Shown: positions 7,254-16,853 of the stretch, piece by piece | Position numbering within the stretch: position 1 is the first letter of the stretch | How the letters are laid out: every line of letters begins with the position of its first letter | Notes under the pieces: generated by a model | What the model saw: the letters and a program-made list of their open reading frames with translations, nothing else | Told to the model about the DNA's origin: nothing | Databases searched by the model: none | Assembly (NCBI GenBank): GCA_900696505.1 | Contig: CAADGJ010000123.1 | Coordinates: 1 to 32,406 of the forward strand | Source: an uncultured Nitrosospira sp. | GTDB lineage: Bacteria; Nitrospirota; Nitrospiria; Nitrospirales; Nitrospiraceae | DNA length: 32,406 nt | Reading direction: 5' to 3' | Position numbers and translations under genes: made by a program

Positions 7254-9172
7254 TGCGCGCTGCACGACGGACCGGCGGCCTCCAGAGAAAGTTTTTTGTC
7301 GCGTTATTGATCGTCGGCATCGTCCCCGGCATGGCCGCACTGTGGGCCACGTACCGCTCCAGCACCGCCAGCCTCAAAGAGGCGATCGGCGAAGGGTTCC
7401 AGGAAATTGCGCGCTCGACCTCAATTCGATTGGCCGGCGCCGTCGACGATGAAATCGATCGCGCCGGCCGCCTCGCCATCAGCGTGGCGAATCAGCACGC
7501 ACAGGCTCAATCCAAGGCCGACAGCAACAAGACAGAAGCCGCCCGCATTCATTCCACGCATCGGCCTGTCAACAGTCCCGTCACTGCCGCCTACCTCGAG
7601 GATTGGGCACGCGAAGCGCGGCATTATCTGCGCGTGACCGTGGCCGATCACCGGGGGCTCGTCATTGCCTCAACCGATCCGGCTTTGCCACCGCAGCAGG
7701 CCGATCAATCGTGGTGGCGCGAGGCCATGCAGGCCCCGGCCGGCACGGCCTATGTCAGCAACGTCACGATCGATCCTGCCATCAATGACGCGTCCTTCCA
7801 CGTCGCGGTTCCCATCGTCGAGAAGGCCGGAGGTGCGGTAACCGGTGCCGTAGACCTCGTGATTCGGCACACGCTCCTCACCCAGCTGATTCTTCCCATC
7901 CATATCGGCAATACAGGCCATGCGATGCTCCTCGATACGCAAGGAACACCGCTCATCTGTCCGGTGCTGCCGCCGACTGCCCACCTGATTCCCGCGAACC
8001 TGATGAACCGGCTGGCCCTGGATCATCCCTTATGGTTGGTGGCCGAGGACGATGCCCACGGCGGCCGTGACGCAATCGTGGGAGCCTCGCCGGTCCGCTT
8101 CAGCCATCCGTTGACCCGGTCCAGCTTGGAAGGCAATCGATGGTATGCCTTTGTCCGGCAGGCTCCCGAAGAAACCTATGCGCCGATCTATTCGCTCCTC
8201 CTGTCGGTAGGCGTGATCGGCTTCGGGCTGGTGATCGCGTTGTCCATGTTTGGATTTGTGGTTGGCTACCGTATTGTGCAACCACTCACGGCGCTTCAGC
8301 GGGAGGCCGAAGGGCTGCGCCTCACGCTGGCGACGACTCAGACTGATCACGCTCTCCCCCTCGCTGCTACGCCCTTGTCCCGAGAATACCGCACCGGCGA
8401 TGAGATCGAAGATCTTGCCACCACGTTCAGCGCGATGCGAGCCGTGCTGGAAGAAAATCTGCGCACTATCAGGGCGCAACAACATGAATTGATCCGGCAG
8501 GAAAAGCTTGCCTCCGTCGGACAACTCCTTGCCGCCCTGGCTCACGACCTACGCAATCCCCTCGGTGTAATTCGAAGTTCCGCGCAAGTCGTGCTGGAGG
8601 GTCCGCAGGAGGAAGGAATCCGTCATGAAATGGCCCGCTATATCATCGACGAAGTCGACAAGCTGTCTCAGCGCCTGAACGACTTTTTGCGTTATGCCAG
8701 ACAGAAACCGCCGGATCTGGCCGACTGTGCTGCGGAAGGGATCATTGGCGCTGCGCTGAAGCAATGGGAGGCGCAAGGTGGCCATGAGCATATCCGGGTC
8801 GAACAGCGGTTCTCACGCGATTTGCCCATGATTCGCATCGATCCAGAACAGATCAAAGATGCGTTGGTGAATGTGCTGATTAATGCCCGGGAAGCGATGA
8901 CGGATGGAGGAGGGACTCTGACCCTGACGACTCGCAGCGCGGAAGGAGGCACGGTGGAAATCAACGTGACCGATACAGGATCGGGCATCGCTCCAGATCA
9001 TCTTGGAAGAATCTTCGAACCGTTTTTTACGACCAAGACCTACGGCACCGGCCTCGGCCTCACCAACGTCAAACGGCTCGTGGAAGACAACGGCGGGACC
9101 TTGGTCGTGACCAGCAACCAAGGAAAAGGTACCACGTGTACGCTGCGGTTTCGCCCGGCAACAGTCAGCTGA
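7253..9172 (+). CDS. Membrane histidine kinase with periplasmic Cache-type sensor
   Basis: 639-residue inner-membrane sensor kinase, presumably phosphorylating the regulator encoded just before it. Order: cytoplasmic basic start, membrane segment 1 (about 14-32), a large periplasmic domain (35-310) with dCache-like features including a 'VTVADHRGLVIAS' strand, membrane segment 2 (about 313-339), HAMP (340-405), dimerisation domain with phospho-His431 in LAHDLRNPLG, and a HATPase domain with N box (NVLINAREAM), G1 (DTGSGIAP), F box (FEPFFTTK) and G2 (GTGLGL). ATG 7253 overlaps the previous stop by one base; a GTG directly before it (7250) is an equivalent alternative. Cache domains usually sense small metabolites such as organic or amino acids; the ligand here is unknown. 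Confidence 0.93.
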   Translation: MRAARRTGGLQRKFFVALLIVGIVPGMAALWATYRSSTASLKEAIGEGFQEIARSTSIRLAGAVDDEIDRAGRLAISVANQHAQAQSKADSNKTEAARIHSTHRPVNSPVTAAYLEDWAREARHYLRVTVADHRGLVIASTDPALPPQQADQSWWREAMQAPAGTAYVSNVTIDPAINDASFHVAVPIVEKAGGAVTGAVDLVIRHTLLTQLILPIHIGNTGHAMLLDTQGTPLICPVLPPTAHLIPANLMNRLALDHPLWLVAEDDAHGGRDAIVGASPVRFSHPLTRSSLEGNRWYAFVRQAPEETYAPIYSLLLSVGVIGFGLVIALSMFGFVVGYRIVQPLTALQREAEGLRLTLATTQTDHALPLAATPLSREYRTGDEIEDLATTFSAMRAVLEENLRTIRAQQHELIRQEKLASVGQLLAALAHDLRNPLGVIRSSAQVVLEGPQEEGIRHEMARYIIDEVDKLSQRLNDFLRYARQKPPDLADCAAEGIIGAALKQWEAQGGHEHIRVEQRFSRDLPMIRIDPEQIKDALVNVLINAREAMTDGGGTLTLTTRSAEGGTVEINVTDTGSGIAPDHLGRIFEPFFTTKTYGTGLGLTNVKRLVEDNGGTLVVTSNQGKGTTCTLRFRPATVS

Positions 9173-9196
9173 ACGGAAGCTCGTCGCTCATCACTC

Positions 9197-9263
9197 GTGA
9201 AGCGTATCTCGTGGGAGAGAGCGCACGTTTTTTTCGACAGACGACAGACGAACGACGCTTCAC
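9197..9263 (+). terminator. Possible terminator region after the kinase gene
   Basis: A perfect 9-base inverted repeat GTGAAGCGT (9197-9205) / ACGCTTCAC (9255-9263) brackets a run of seven T (9228-9234), which follows a weak 4-base hairpin CGTG/CACG (9210-9227). The T-run suits rho-independent termination of the two-component operon, but the hairpin is short, so this is tentative. Confidence 0.3.
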
Positions 9264-9270
9264 AAACGAC

Positions 9271-9456
9271 GATGATCCCAGCCGCCACGCAAGGCCGCAG
9301 CAAGGTCCCTGGCGCGAAGCATAATGAGCGCCACGTTTGTGGACGCCGGCGAGACGGTGAGCCGGCAGTGTCTTAGAGGCGAGTCGTACCCTTGCGGTAC
9401 GTTGAGCCGATGAGTGACGCGAGAACGCCGCTGGTAGCCCATTTCAACATCTTGCA
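9271..9456 (+). repeat. Palindromic intergenic repeat, copy C (long form)
   Basis: Third copy of the repeat seen at 986 and 1148. It shares AAGGCCGCAG (9291-9300), the central hairpin CGTACC/GGTACG with 5-base loop (9385-9401), GTTGAG, and GCGAGAACG with a GCTGG tail (9419-9433). The left half carries about 60 extra bases between AGGCCGCAG and the central hairpin, so it is a longer subtype or an element with an insertion. It fills the gap between two convergent genes and ends one base before the complement of the stop codon of the protease gene. Confidence 0.7.
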
Positions 9457-10329
9457 CTAGATGCGTTTGGCCATGCGTGCAAACCGCTCCGGCAACAAGA
9501 CGCCGGTGGCCACGAGGTGTTTGCTCTGAATCGTTTTCTGCACGGCCTCGATACGCGCTGAAAAATTAGGATGGGTCTTAAACAAAGCCCGGTCGTCACC
9601 CTTGAGGTCTCGTAGGCGCGTCAGCAAGTTCACATAGGCGTCCGCATCATAGCCGACTCGCGTCGCAAACACTTCACCGATTGTATCCGCCTCCGTTTCC
9701 TTGTCCTGATCCAGGCCTTCATCGAGCAACTTCTTGACCGCGCCGTCGATCACGGTCTTGAACGCCGCCGGATTGCTCGTCGCGTAGGACAGGCCGGCTT
9801 CGGTCACCCCGGCCAGGCGTTTGCTGCGCTGAATGACATCGAGAATATGCTTTTGGCTCACGTGGGCGATTTCATGGCCCAGGACTGCAGCCAATTCCGC
9901 TTCGTTGCGGACCTGCTTGAGCAGACCACGCGTCACAAAGATGTAGCCGGCCGGCGCGGCAAACGCATTGATGGATTCATGTTCCAGAATCGCGACGCGA
10001 TACGGGATATCCGGCCGGTCAGACGTGTTCGCGACGGCCCGTCCCACCAGATTCACATACCGGACGAGCTCAGGTTGATCCACGACTCCGCCATACCGGG
10101 CGACGACCTGCAAAGCCATCGCCTGGCCGATCGACGACTCTTCCTCGTACCCGATCGGGAACAAACTCCCCACCACATTGCCGACTCCGTGAATGGCACC
10201 GGCCAGCCGCGGATTACCGGATTGCCGCGCGATATCTTCACTGGCGCGCTGCACTTCCGCGCAACCGGCCACCGTCAGTGAGAGGGCGATGAGCGTCGCT
10301 GTCAGGCCATGATTACTTCGCATATTCAC
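9457..10329 (-). CDS. M48-family metalloprotease lipoprotein
   Basis: 290-residue zinc protease, probably anchored to a membrane and facing the periplasm. The signal sequence ends in a lipobox VAGC, giving lipidated Cys23. The zinc site HEIAH is at 152-156, and Glu213 in ETEAD is the likely third ligand. The overall plan resembles BepA/LoiP-type periplasmic proteases but is shorter than BepA, without its TPR repeats. The start is GTG 10329, with AAGGAGG five bases upstream; ATG 10323 is the alternative. It overlaps the end of the SH3-protein gene by 17 bases and is the last gene of a three-gene operon. The likely role is envelope protein quality control; the substrate is unknown. Confidence 0.9.
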   Translation of the reverse strand: MNMRSNHGLTATLIALSLTVAGCAEVQRASEDIARQSGNPRLAGAIHGVGNVVGSLFPIGYEEESSIGQAMALQVVARYGGVVDQPELVRYVNLVGRAVANTSDRPDIPYRVAILEHESINAFAAPAGYIFVTRGLLKQVRNEAELAAVLGHEIAHVSQKHILDVIQRSKRLAGVTEAGLSYATSNPAAFKTVIDGAVKKLLDEGLDQDKETEADTIGEVFATRVGYDADAYVNLLTRLRDLKGDDRALFKTHPNFSARIEAVQKTIQSKHLVATGVLLPERFARMAKRI

Positions 10330-10825
10330 CGAGGCCTCCTTCTCGCAAAAATTCTTCGACCTCCTGATCAGGAATCTGATACGCGGTCATCCGGTCCACC
10401 GCGTCACGATCGCGCGCGGATACGCCGGCGCGATTGGCATAGCCTTCGGAGGCCTTATCCAGGCCCCTGGCGCCTGCCGACGCGGTCGTGGCCGACGCAT
10501 CGTTCCCCCGCATACTCTGCCCGAGTTTGGCCAGGGTATCATTGGTGCCGGACGGTTTGGACGACGAGGTTTTGTTGGCGAAGATCCATCCTTTCGCGCC
10601 AGCGGATGTCTTGACCTCCACCCAACTGCCGTCACGCCCCACCACCTCCAGCGCGTCGCCGAACTTGACGTTGCCGACGACAGCATCCAACGACGTTTTG
10701 CCGGCGCGCAGTTGTGCGGTCTTGGCTTGAACGTAGACGGTTTCGGCCCGGCCTTCTCCGCTCCAGACCAGGAGACCGATCCACAGAACGATCAGGACAA
10801 CGCGAAGCACTCGTGGTGATATCAC
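10313..10825 (-). CDS. Exported SH3-like (SH3b) domain protein
   Basis: About 170 residues. A signal peptide (hydrophobic VVLIVLWIGLLVW, cleavage near GRA) is followed by a bacterial SH3-type domain over roughly residues 30-85 (KTAQLRAGKTSLDAVVGNVKFG...WVEVKTSAGAKGWIF), then a Ser/Ala/Gly-rich linker and an acidic C-terminal segment ending EFLREGGLGEYAK. Such domains bind cell-wall peptides or other proteins in the periplasm. GTG 10825 was chosen because GGGGAGG lies five bases upstream and it gives a cleaner signal peptide. A GTG at 10855 would overlap the cyclase stop by four bases and add ten residues. It is the middle gene of the cyclase-SH3-protease operon. Confidence 0.82.
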   Translation of the reverse strand: MISPRVLRVVLIVLWIGLLVWSGEGRAETVYVQAKTAQLRAGKTSLDAVVGNVKFGDALEVVGRDGSWVEVKTSAGAKGWIFANKTSSSKPSGTNDTLAKLGQSMRGNDASATTASAGARGLDKASEGYANRAGVSARDRDAVDRMTAYQIPDQEVEEFLREGGLGEYAK

Positions 10826-10851
10826 AGCTTCCTCCCCTTCAACACGGCCGC

Positions 10852-13020
10852 TCACTTTGATGTCATTTCATAGACCCCGTCCCAATCCGCTGACGGAGGC
10901 GTCTGGCAATAATTAGTCGCGCGTTCGAGATAGACCCGCGACGGACCGTCCGATGGGTCCAAGGTCACCGCTTCAGAAAATTTGGCGCAGGCGGTCGAGA
11001 AGTTCCGCACTTTATAGGCCGCCAATCCTTCCAGATAGACGTCGATGACCCGCCGCTTCTTTTCCTCCACTTGCCCCTTGCGGGCCAGCAACTCAAAGAC
11101 GACGACCGGGTCTTTTTTGCCCTTCACTCGTAGCAGATCGATCTCTCGCACTTCAACGTCGTTCTTGGCCAATTCGGCCGTTCGCTGGCCGATCAAAATC
11201 AAGGTGTCGTAATACTTGCTGGCGCCCTCCAAGCGGGAAGCCAGATTCACGCTGTCCCCGGTCACCGTGTACTCCATGCGCTCCTCGGATCCCATGTTGC
11301 CCACGATGCAGGGTCCGGAATTAATACCGATGCGGGCGCCGATCTCTGGAAGTCCCTCCTGTTTCCAGACCTGACGGAGCCGGGCCAATTCGACCTGGCA
11401 ATCCAGTGCAGCATAACAGGCCAGCGACGCATGTTTGGGATCGTTCAGGGGCGCGCCGAAGAGCGCCATGATTCCATCGCCAAGATACTTGTTCACATTA
11501 CCGCGATGCGTCGTCTTAATGATGGTCGTCATCGCTGACAAGTACCGGTTCAGCAATGCGACAAGATCCTCCGGCGACATTTTCTCGGAAATGGTTGTGA
11601 AACCGGCGATGTCGGAGAAGAGAATCGAAATCTCCTTCTTCTCGCCACCAAGCTTAATGGCCGCGGGATTCCGCATGATTTCTTCGACCACTTCAGACGA
11701 CATGTATTTGTCGAACGCGGCCCGCATGAGCCGGCGCTGCTTACCTTCAGTGACGTACTCAACCGTCGCGGCCGTGCCGAACGTTAAGGCGAGGGCGACT
11801 TCCGGAAACACCAGATCCAGCCACCGCTCATGCCCCGCGAAGGCATGCGCCACCAACCCATAGTAGGCCAGTGCGAGGCCGATCGTGACGCCGAATTTGA
11901 CCGGATAGGACGGGAACAACATGAAGGCACCGGCTGAGACAAGGCAAAGCAGCAGAAGGATGGAAAGAGAAAACCAGGACGGCGCCGCTTGAAGCCCCTG
12001 CCCATGCAGCAGGTTGTCCAGCGCCGCCATGTGGATGAGCACCCCAGGCGTGGCGGACGAAAACGGTGTCACTCGCAGATCATATAACCCTGCCGCCGTC
12101 CCGGCGATAAACACGATCTTGTCTTTGAACAGGGACGCATCCAAGTCCGGACGGTCCCCTTTTTCTTGCTGCGCGAAGGCCTGCAAGACACGGCCGATCG
12201 AGTATCTCCTGGCGTGGTAGGTCTGCTCCAGGGACCCATGCCATTTGATCAGCAGATTGCCGTCAGCATCCAGAGGAACGCTGCTGTCGCCGATCTGCAA
12301 GCGGTCGTCCCGCATCGCGAGCTCGCTACCGCCTAACACGTATCGGGCTACCGCCAACGAGAGATGCGGCACCAGATTTCCTTGCACCCGCCCCAGCAGG
12401 GGAAGACGCCTTGTAGGCCCGTCGGCGTCGGCAGACAGATTGATGACGCCCAACCCACGCGCCTGTTGCGCCAACACAGGAATGGGCAATTTCACACCCG
12501 GGTGCGCTGCAGCCTGTACCGGTCCTGAGTCCGATCGTTCGGCCTTTACGGTGGCATGGTCCTGCAGCCCGGCTGGAACCGGGGCCGCTTCGGATTGAAA
12601 CAACATCGGCAGGAAGACATTCCCCGCTGCCTTCACATCGTCGGCGAAGGATTGATCGAATTCTTCGGCATTGTCGTCCGGTTCGAAAAACATCACATCG
12701 AAGACGACCGCCTTGGCTCCGGCCCGTTTGAGATACCGCACGACATACCCGTACCTGTCACGCGGCCAGGGCCAGCGCCCGAACGCTTCCAGGCTGGATT
12801 CATCGATGGCCAGCAGCACGAGACTTGAATCGGCCTTGGCAGGATCGGCATAGCGCCGGACGAGATGGTCGAAGGCCTTGAGTTCAACCACCTCGAACCA
12901 TCGCGTCATGCGGAGCCCGGTCACCAGGGCATAGACCGCAACTCCGACGGCAATCGCTGAAAGGATTTTTTTGGTTCGTGGAGAAAATGGCATGAACAAG
13001 ACAGGTCCGCCCCCGATCAT
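10852..13020 (-). CDS. CHASE2-domain class III adenylate cyclase
   Basis: 722-residue membrane protein predicted to make cAMP. Order: membrane segment 1 (about 17-37), CHASE2 extracytoplasmic sensor (45-340, with 'LVLLAIDESSLEAFGRWPWP'), three closely spaced membrane segments (about 350-420), then the cyclase catalytic domain (460-640). Catalytic metal ligands are Asp470 (FSDIAGFT) and Asp515 (LGDGIMALFGAP). Lys511 and Thr585 occupy the base-selecting positions, the class IIIb pattern, and Asn592/Arg596 (VNLASRLE) are the transition-state residues, so it looks active and adenylate-specific. Residues 655-705 look TPR-like. The start may instead be ATG 12993 (residue 10); neither has a good ribosome-binding site. 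It heads an operon with an SH3 protein and a protease. Confidence 0.93.
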   Translation of the reverse strand: MIGGGPVLFMPFSPRTKKILSAIAVGVAVYALVTGLRMTRWFEVVELKAFDHLVRRYADPAKADSSLVLLAIDESSLEAFGRWPWPRDRYGYVVRYLKRAGAKAVVFDVMFFEPDDNAEEFDQSFADDVKAAGNVFLPMLFQSEAAPVPAGLQDHATVKAERSDSGPVQAAAHPGVKLPIPVLAQQARGLGVINLSADADGPTRRLPLLGRVQGNLVPHLSLAVARYVLGGSELAMRDDRLQIGDSSVPLDADGNLLIKWHGSLEQTYHARRYSIGRVLQAFAQQEKGDRPDLDASLFKDKIVFIAGTAAGLYDLRVTPFSSATPGVLIHMAALDNLLHGQGLQAAPSWFSLSILLLLCLVSAGAFMLFPSYPVKFGVTIGLALAYYGLVAHAFAGHERWLDLVFPEVALALTFGTAATVEYVTEGKQRRLMRAAFDKYMSSEVVEEIMRNPAAIKLGGEKKEISILFSDIAGFTTISEKMSPEDLVALLNRYLSAMTTIIKTTHRGNVNKYLGDGIMALFGAPLNDPKHASLACYAALDCQVELARLRQVWKQEGLPEIGARIGINSGPCIVGNMGSEERMEYTVTGDSVNLASRLEGASKYYDTLILIGQRTAELAKNDVEVREIDLLRVKGKKDPVVVFELLARKGQVEEKKRRVIDVYLEGLAAYKVRNFSTACAKFSEAVTLDPSDGPSRVYLERATNYCQTPPSADWDGVYEMTSK

Positions 13021-13101
13021 GTCACAGGCGGGCTATCGTACTGGAGAACGAGAAAGAGCGAAAGGGGCTACGGGTGTTTTTGAGCGGGTCTCGGCGGGAT
13101 C

Positions 13102-15534
13102 TCACCGCAGCTGCACAATCGTGACGCCGTCGCCTCCCTCTGCGCGATCGCCCCCTCGAAACGCCACCACGTACGGTGAGTCTTTCAGGTAGTCTCGCAA
13201 GGCGCTTCTCAACCGGCCGGTCCCGTGCCCATGGATGATGCGTACGAACGGGCTACCGCCGAGAATGGCGCGATCGAGACCGGCGACCACCACATCCAAC
13301 GCATCGTCGGCTGCCTGACCACGGACATCCAGCGTCTCCTGGATGTCTTCAGGCGCCAAGGTCTGGCTGGTTCGCCTCGGTGAGACAACGGTCGTCTTGC
13401 CTGCGGCTGGCGCTTGTGGCTGGCGAGCCTTGGAGACTCCCGTCAGGCTCGCCACATTGGCCAGGATTTCGCCCTCGCCGACCTTCAGACGCACGCGTTT
13501 CTTACCCTGGGGACTTTCCAGCAACGTGCCTGTCATCCCCAGCCCGATCACTTCGACCGCATCTCCGACAGTCAGCTGATCAATCGGAATCGGTTCTTCG
13601 GAGTCTCCGGCCTCGCGCCGGACTGCCTCTTCCAATTCGACCAACCGGGCTTTGGCCTCCTTGGCCTTGAGCAGCTTTTGATCGCGCTTGAGATCGTCCA
13701 TCGTCGCCTGGACCGCGGCGCGGGCCCGCTGAAACTCCTGAGACAACTTTTTCTTCAACCCCTGCCGCTCATCCCGCTCGGATTCCTGCAGGAACGTGAG
13801 CAACTCCTGCGCCTCGCGAGAAGCCTGCTCAGCACCCTGTCTGGCCGCCGTGGCCGCCGTCAGGTCGTCATTGAGTCGTCGTTGTTTGTCCTGCAAATCG
13901 CTCAACAGTGTCTCCAGCAACCGGTGGTCTCCCTGCAGCCGTGCGCGGGCATCCTCCAGCAGCGACTGATCCATCCCGAGCCGCCCGGCAATTTCGATTG
14001 CGGCCGAGCCGCCTGGTTGCCCTTGAATCAAGCGGTAGGTCGGGGAAAGCGTGTCGAGATTAAATTCCACGCTGGCATTGGCGAAACCCGCCCTGTCCTG
14101 GGCCAGACCTTTCAGGAGACTGTAGTGTGTGGTGGCCACCACTTTCACCCCAGCCGCAGCAAGCCGACAGAGCAGTGCACTCGCGAGCGCTGCGCCTTCG
14201 GCCGGATCGGTGGAGGTGACCGGCTCATCTAACAACACCAGCGCTCGTCCGGGAGGCACTGGCTCCCTGTCGTGTTCACTCCCCACTCCATCAGACACTT
14301 CGTTCAGTAACTGCACCATTTGTGTGATGTGGGCAGAAAAGCTGGATAAGTCGCGCGCCAGATCTTGCGCATCCCCGATGTCTGCATACACAGACGGAAA
14401 GATCGCCATCTCCGACTCGGGGGCACAGGGAAGATGCAACCCGCAACGGACCATCAGAGAGAACAGACCCAGTAATTTCAAGATGACCGTCTTCCCGCCC
14501 GTGTTCGGCCCGGAAATGATCAGGACCCGTACGGTTTCATCGAACGCGAGGTCATTCGGCACGACCTGATCTTTGCTCACCACCAGAAACGGGTGCCGCG
14601 CCTGCGTCAGAAGAATGCGTCCCTGGTCATTGAGCCGGGGCGGGGAACCTTGCAGACGTTGACTCAGGCCTGCCTTTGCCGAAATGGCGTCCAGCCGACC
14701 AAGCAGAGCCACACTGCCGGCGAGCGCCGGTTGATGAGGGGCCACCAGCGCCGAAAGTTCCCGAAGAATCCTGCGCACCTCCCGTTCGATATCCAGATCG
14801 ACGACCTTGATGGAGTTATTGAGATCCACCAGTTCCCGAGGCTCCAGAAAAAGTGTGGCACCGCTGGATGAGACGTCATGTACGATACCGGGCATGCGGC
14901 CTTGCATCTCGGCCTTGATCGGAACCACATAGCGCCCTTCCCGCTGCGCGAAATATCGTTCTTGCAACACTTCTTCATAGCGCCGCGAATGCAGAATGTG
15001 CTCGAGCCGATGCCGCATCTGTTGTTTAAAATCGTTGGCCCGTTGGATCAACCGGTGCACCTCAGGGCTGGCCGAGTCACGAATGGACCCATCGGGGTCG
15101 ATGGCCCCGTTCAGCGCGACCGTTAGCCGGCGGTATTCCGTCACCGGTCCCAACTGCTCGGCCATGGCGCCGACCGTCGGAGCGTCGGACTGATGACGCA
15201 GCAGGTATCGCTGGACATCCACGACCAATTCCAACACCAGCGCGATGTCTCGTAGCTCATGCGCCTCCAAACAGGCGCCTTTCACCACTCGCTTCAACCA
15301 CTCCGTCACGTCAGGGAATCGCAGGACAGGAAAAGGGTCGACGCCGGCCCGCAGGCGCAACAGGTCGGAGGTTTCTTCCTGGCGAAGCCGAGCCTGCGCC
15401 ACGTCCCGCTCCAATTCCATGGACCGGCATTGCTCCGCCCCAACCGCCGACTGGGCGTAGCCGGCCAACAGATCCAACAGTTTGGCCCACTCCAAGACCT
15501 TGCACGCTTCGAACTGCAGCTTTTCAGATTGCAT
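13102..15534 (-). CDS. mutS2: Endonuclease MutS2 (MutS-like ATPase with Smr nuclease domain)
   Basis: 810-residue ATPase. In other bacteria MutS2 suppresses recombination or rescues collided ribosomes. The MutS core and clamp lie in 1-320, Walker A GPNTGGKT at 342-349, a long coiled-coil rich in Gln, Arg and Lys at about 540-650, a KOW-like segment (VGDAVEVIGLGMTGTL), and a C-terminal Smr domain with LDVRG and HGHGTGRLR. Two oddities: about ten extra residues (SDGVGSEHDREPVPPG) precede Walker B, and the usual DELGAGTDP reads DEPVTSTDP (436-444). ATG 15534 was chosen because family members begin just before 'KVLEW'; ATG 15564 would add ten residues. It is divergent from gapA. Confidence 0.93.
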   Translation of the reverse strand: MQSEKLQFEACKVLEWAKLLDLLAGYAQSAVGAEQCRSMELERDVAQARLRQEETSDLLRLRAGVDPFPVLRFPDVTEWLKRVVKGACLEAHELRDIALVLELVVDVQRYLLRHQSDAPTVGAMAEQLGPVTEYRRLTVALNGAIDPDGSIRDSASPEVHRLIQRANDFKQQMRHRLEHILHSRRYEEVLQERYFAQREGRYVVPIKAEMQGRMPGIVHDVSSSGATLFLEPRELVDLNNSIKVVDLDIEREVRRILRELSALVAPHQPALAGSVALLGRLDAISAKAGLSQRLQGSPPRLNDQGRILLTQARHPFLVVSKDQVVPNDLAFDETVRVLIISGPNTGGKTVILKLLGLFSLMVRCGLHLPCAPESEMAIFPSVYADIGDAQDLARDLSSFSAHITQMVQLLNEVSDGVGSEHDREPVPPGRALVLLDEPVTSTDPAEGAALASALLCRLAAAGVKVVATTHYSLLKGLAQDRAGFANASVEFNLDTLSPTYRLIQGQPGGSAAIEIAGRLGMDQSLLEDARARLQGDHRLLETLLSDLQDKQRRLNDDLTAATAARQGAEQASREAQELLTFLQESERDERQGLKKKLSQEFQRARAAVQATMDDLKRDQKLLKAKEAKARLVELEEAVRREAGDSEEPIPIDQLTVGDAVEVIGLGMTGTLLESPQGKKRVRLKVGEGEILANVASLTGVSKARQPQAPAAGKTTVVSPRRTSQTLAPEDIQETLDVRGQAADDALDVVVAGLDRAILGGSPFVRIIHGHGTGRLRSALRDYLKDSPYVVAFRGGDRAEGGDGVTIVQLR

Positions 15535-15669
15535 CACGCCCCATCTCGATGAACGCTCAGGCATGAGACTCTACCGGACCCCATACGTCCACAACAAGAC
15601 GGCCAACACCCCATCATTTCCCTGAGGCCCTTTCGCCAATATCCACCGGCCTTCCCTCTTTTTGTATGC

Positions 15670-15698
15670 TTGACACGCAGAAAGTCGGTCAGTACTAT
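15670..15698 (+). promoter_or_regulatory. Sigma70 promoter of gapA
   Basis: A perfect -35 TTGACA (15670-15675), a 17-base spacer, and -10 TACTAT (15693-15698, four of six to consensus). Transcription would begin near 15705, giving a leader of about 45 bases that contains GAGGA (15736-15740) nine bases before the gapA ATG. It probably drives the glycolytic block. Confidence 0.75.
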
Positions 15699-15737
15699 CG
15701 CCCCAGATCTACTCTGTTCAACCCGTTTAATTCTTGA

Positions 15738-16757
<1,020 letters not shown>

Positions 16758-16853
16758 CAGGCGTCACGCACGACACGCTTTTCTGACGTGCAGCACCGGC
16801 CGGAGCTGCCAGCGCCCGGCGCGGACACACCAGAGGAGGAGTGAGGATCTGCC

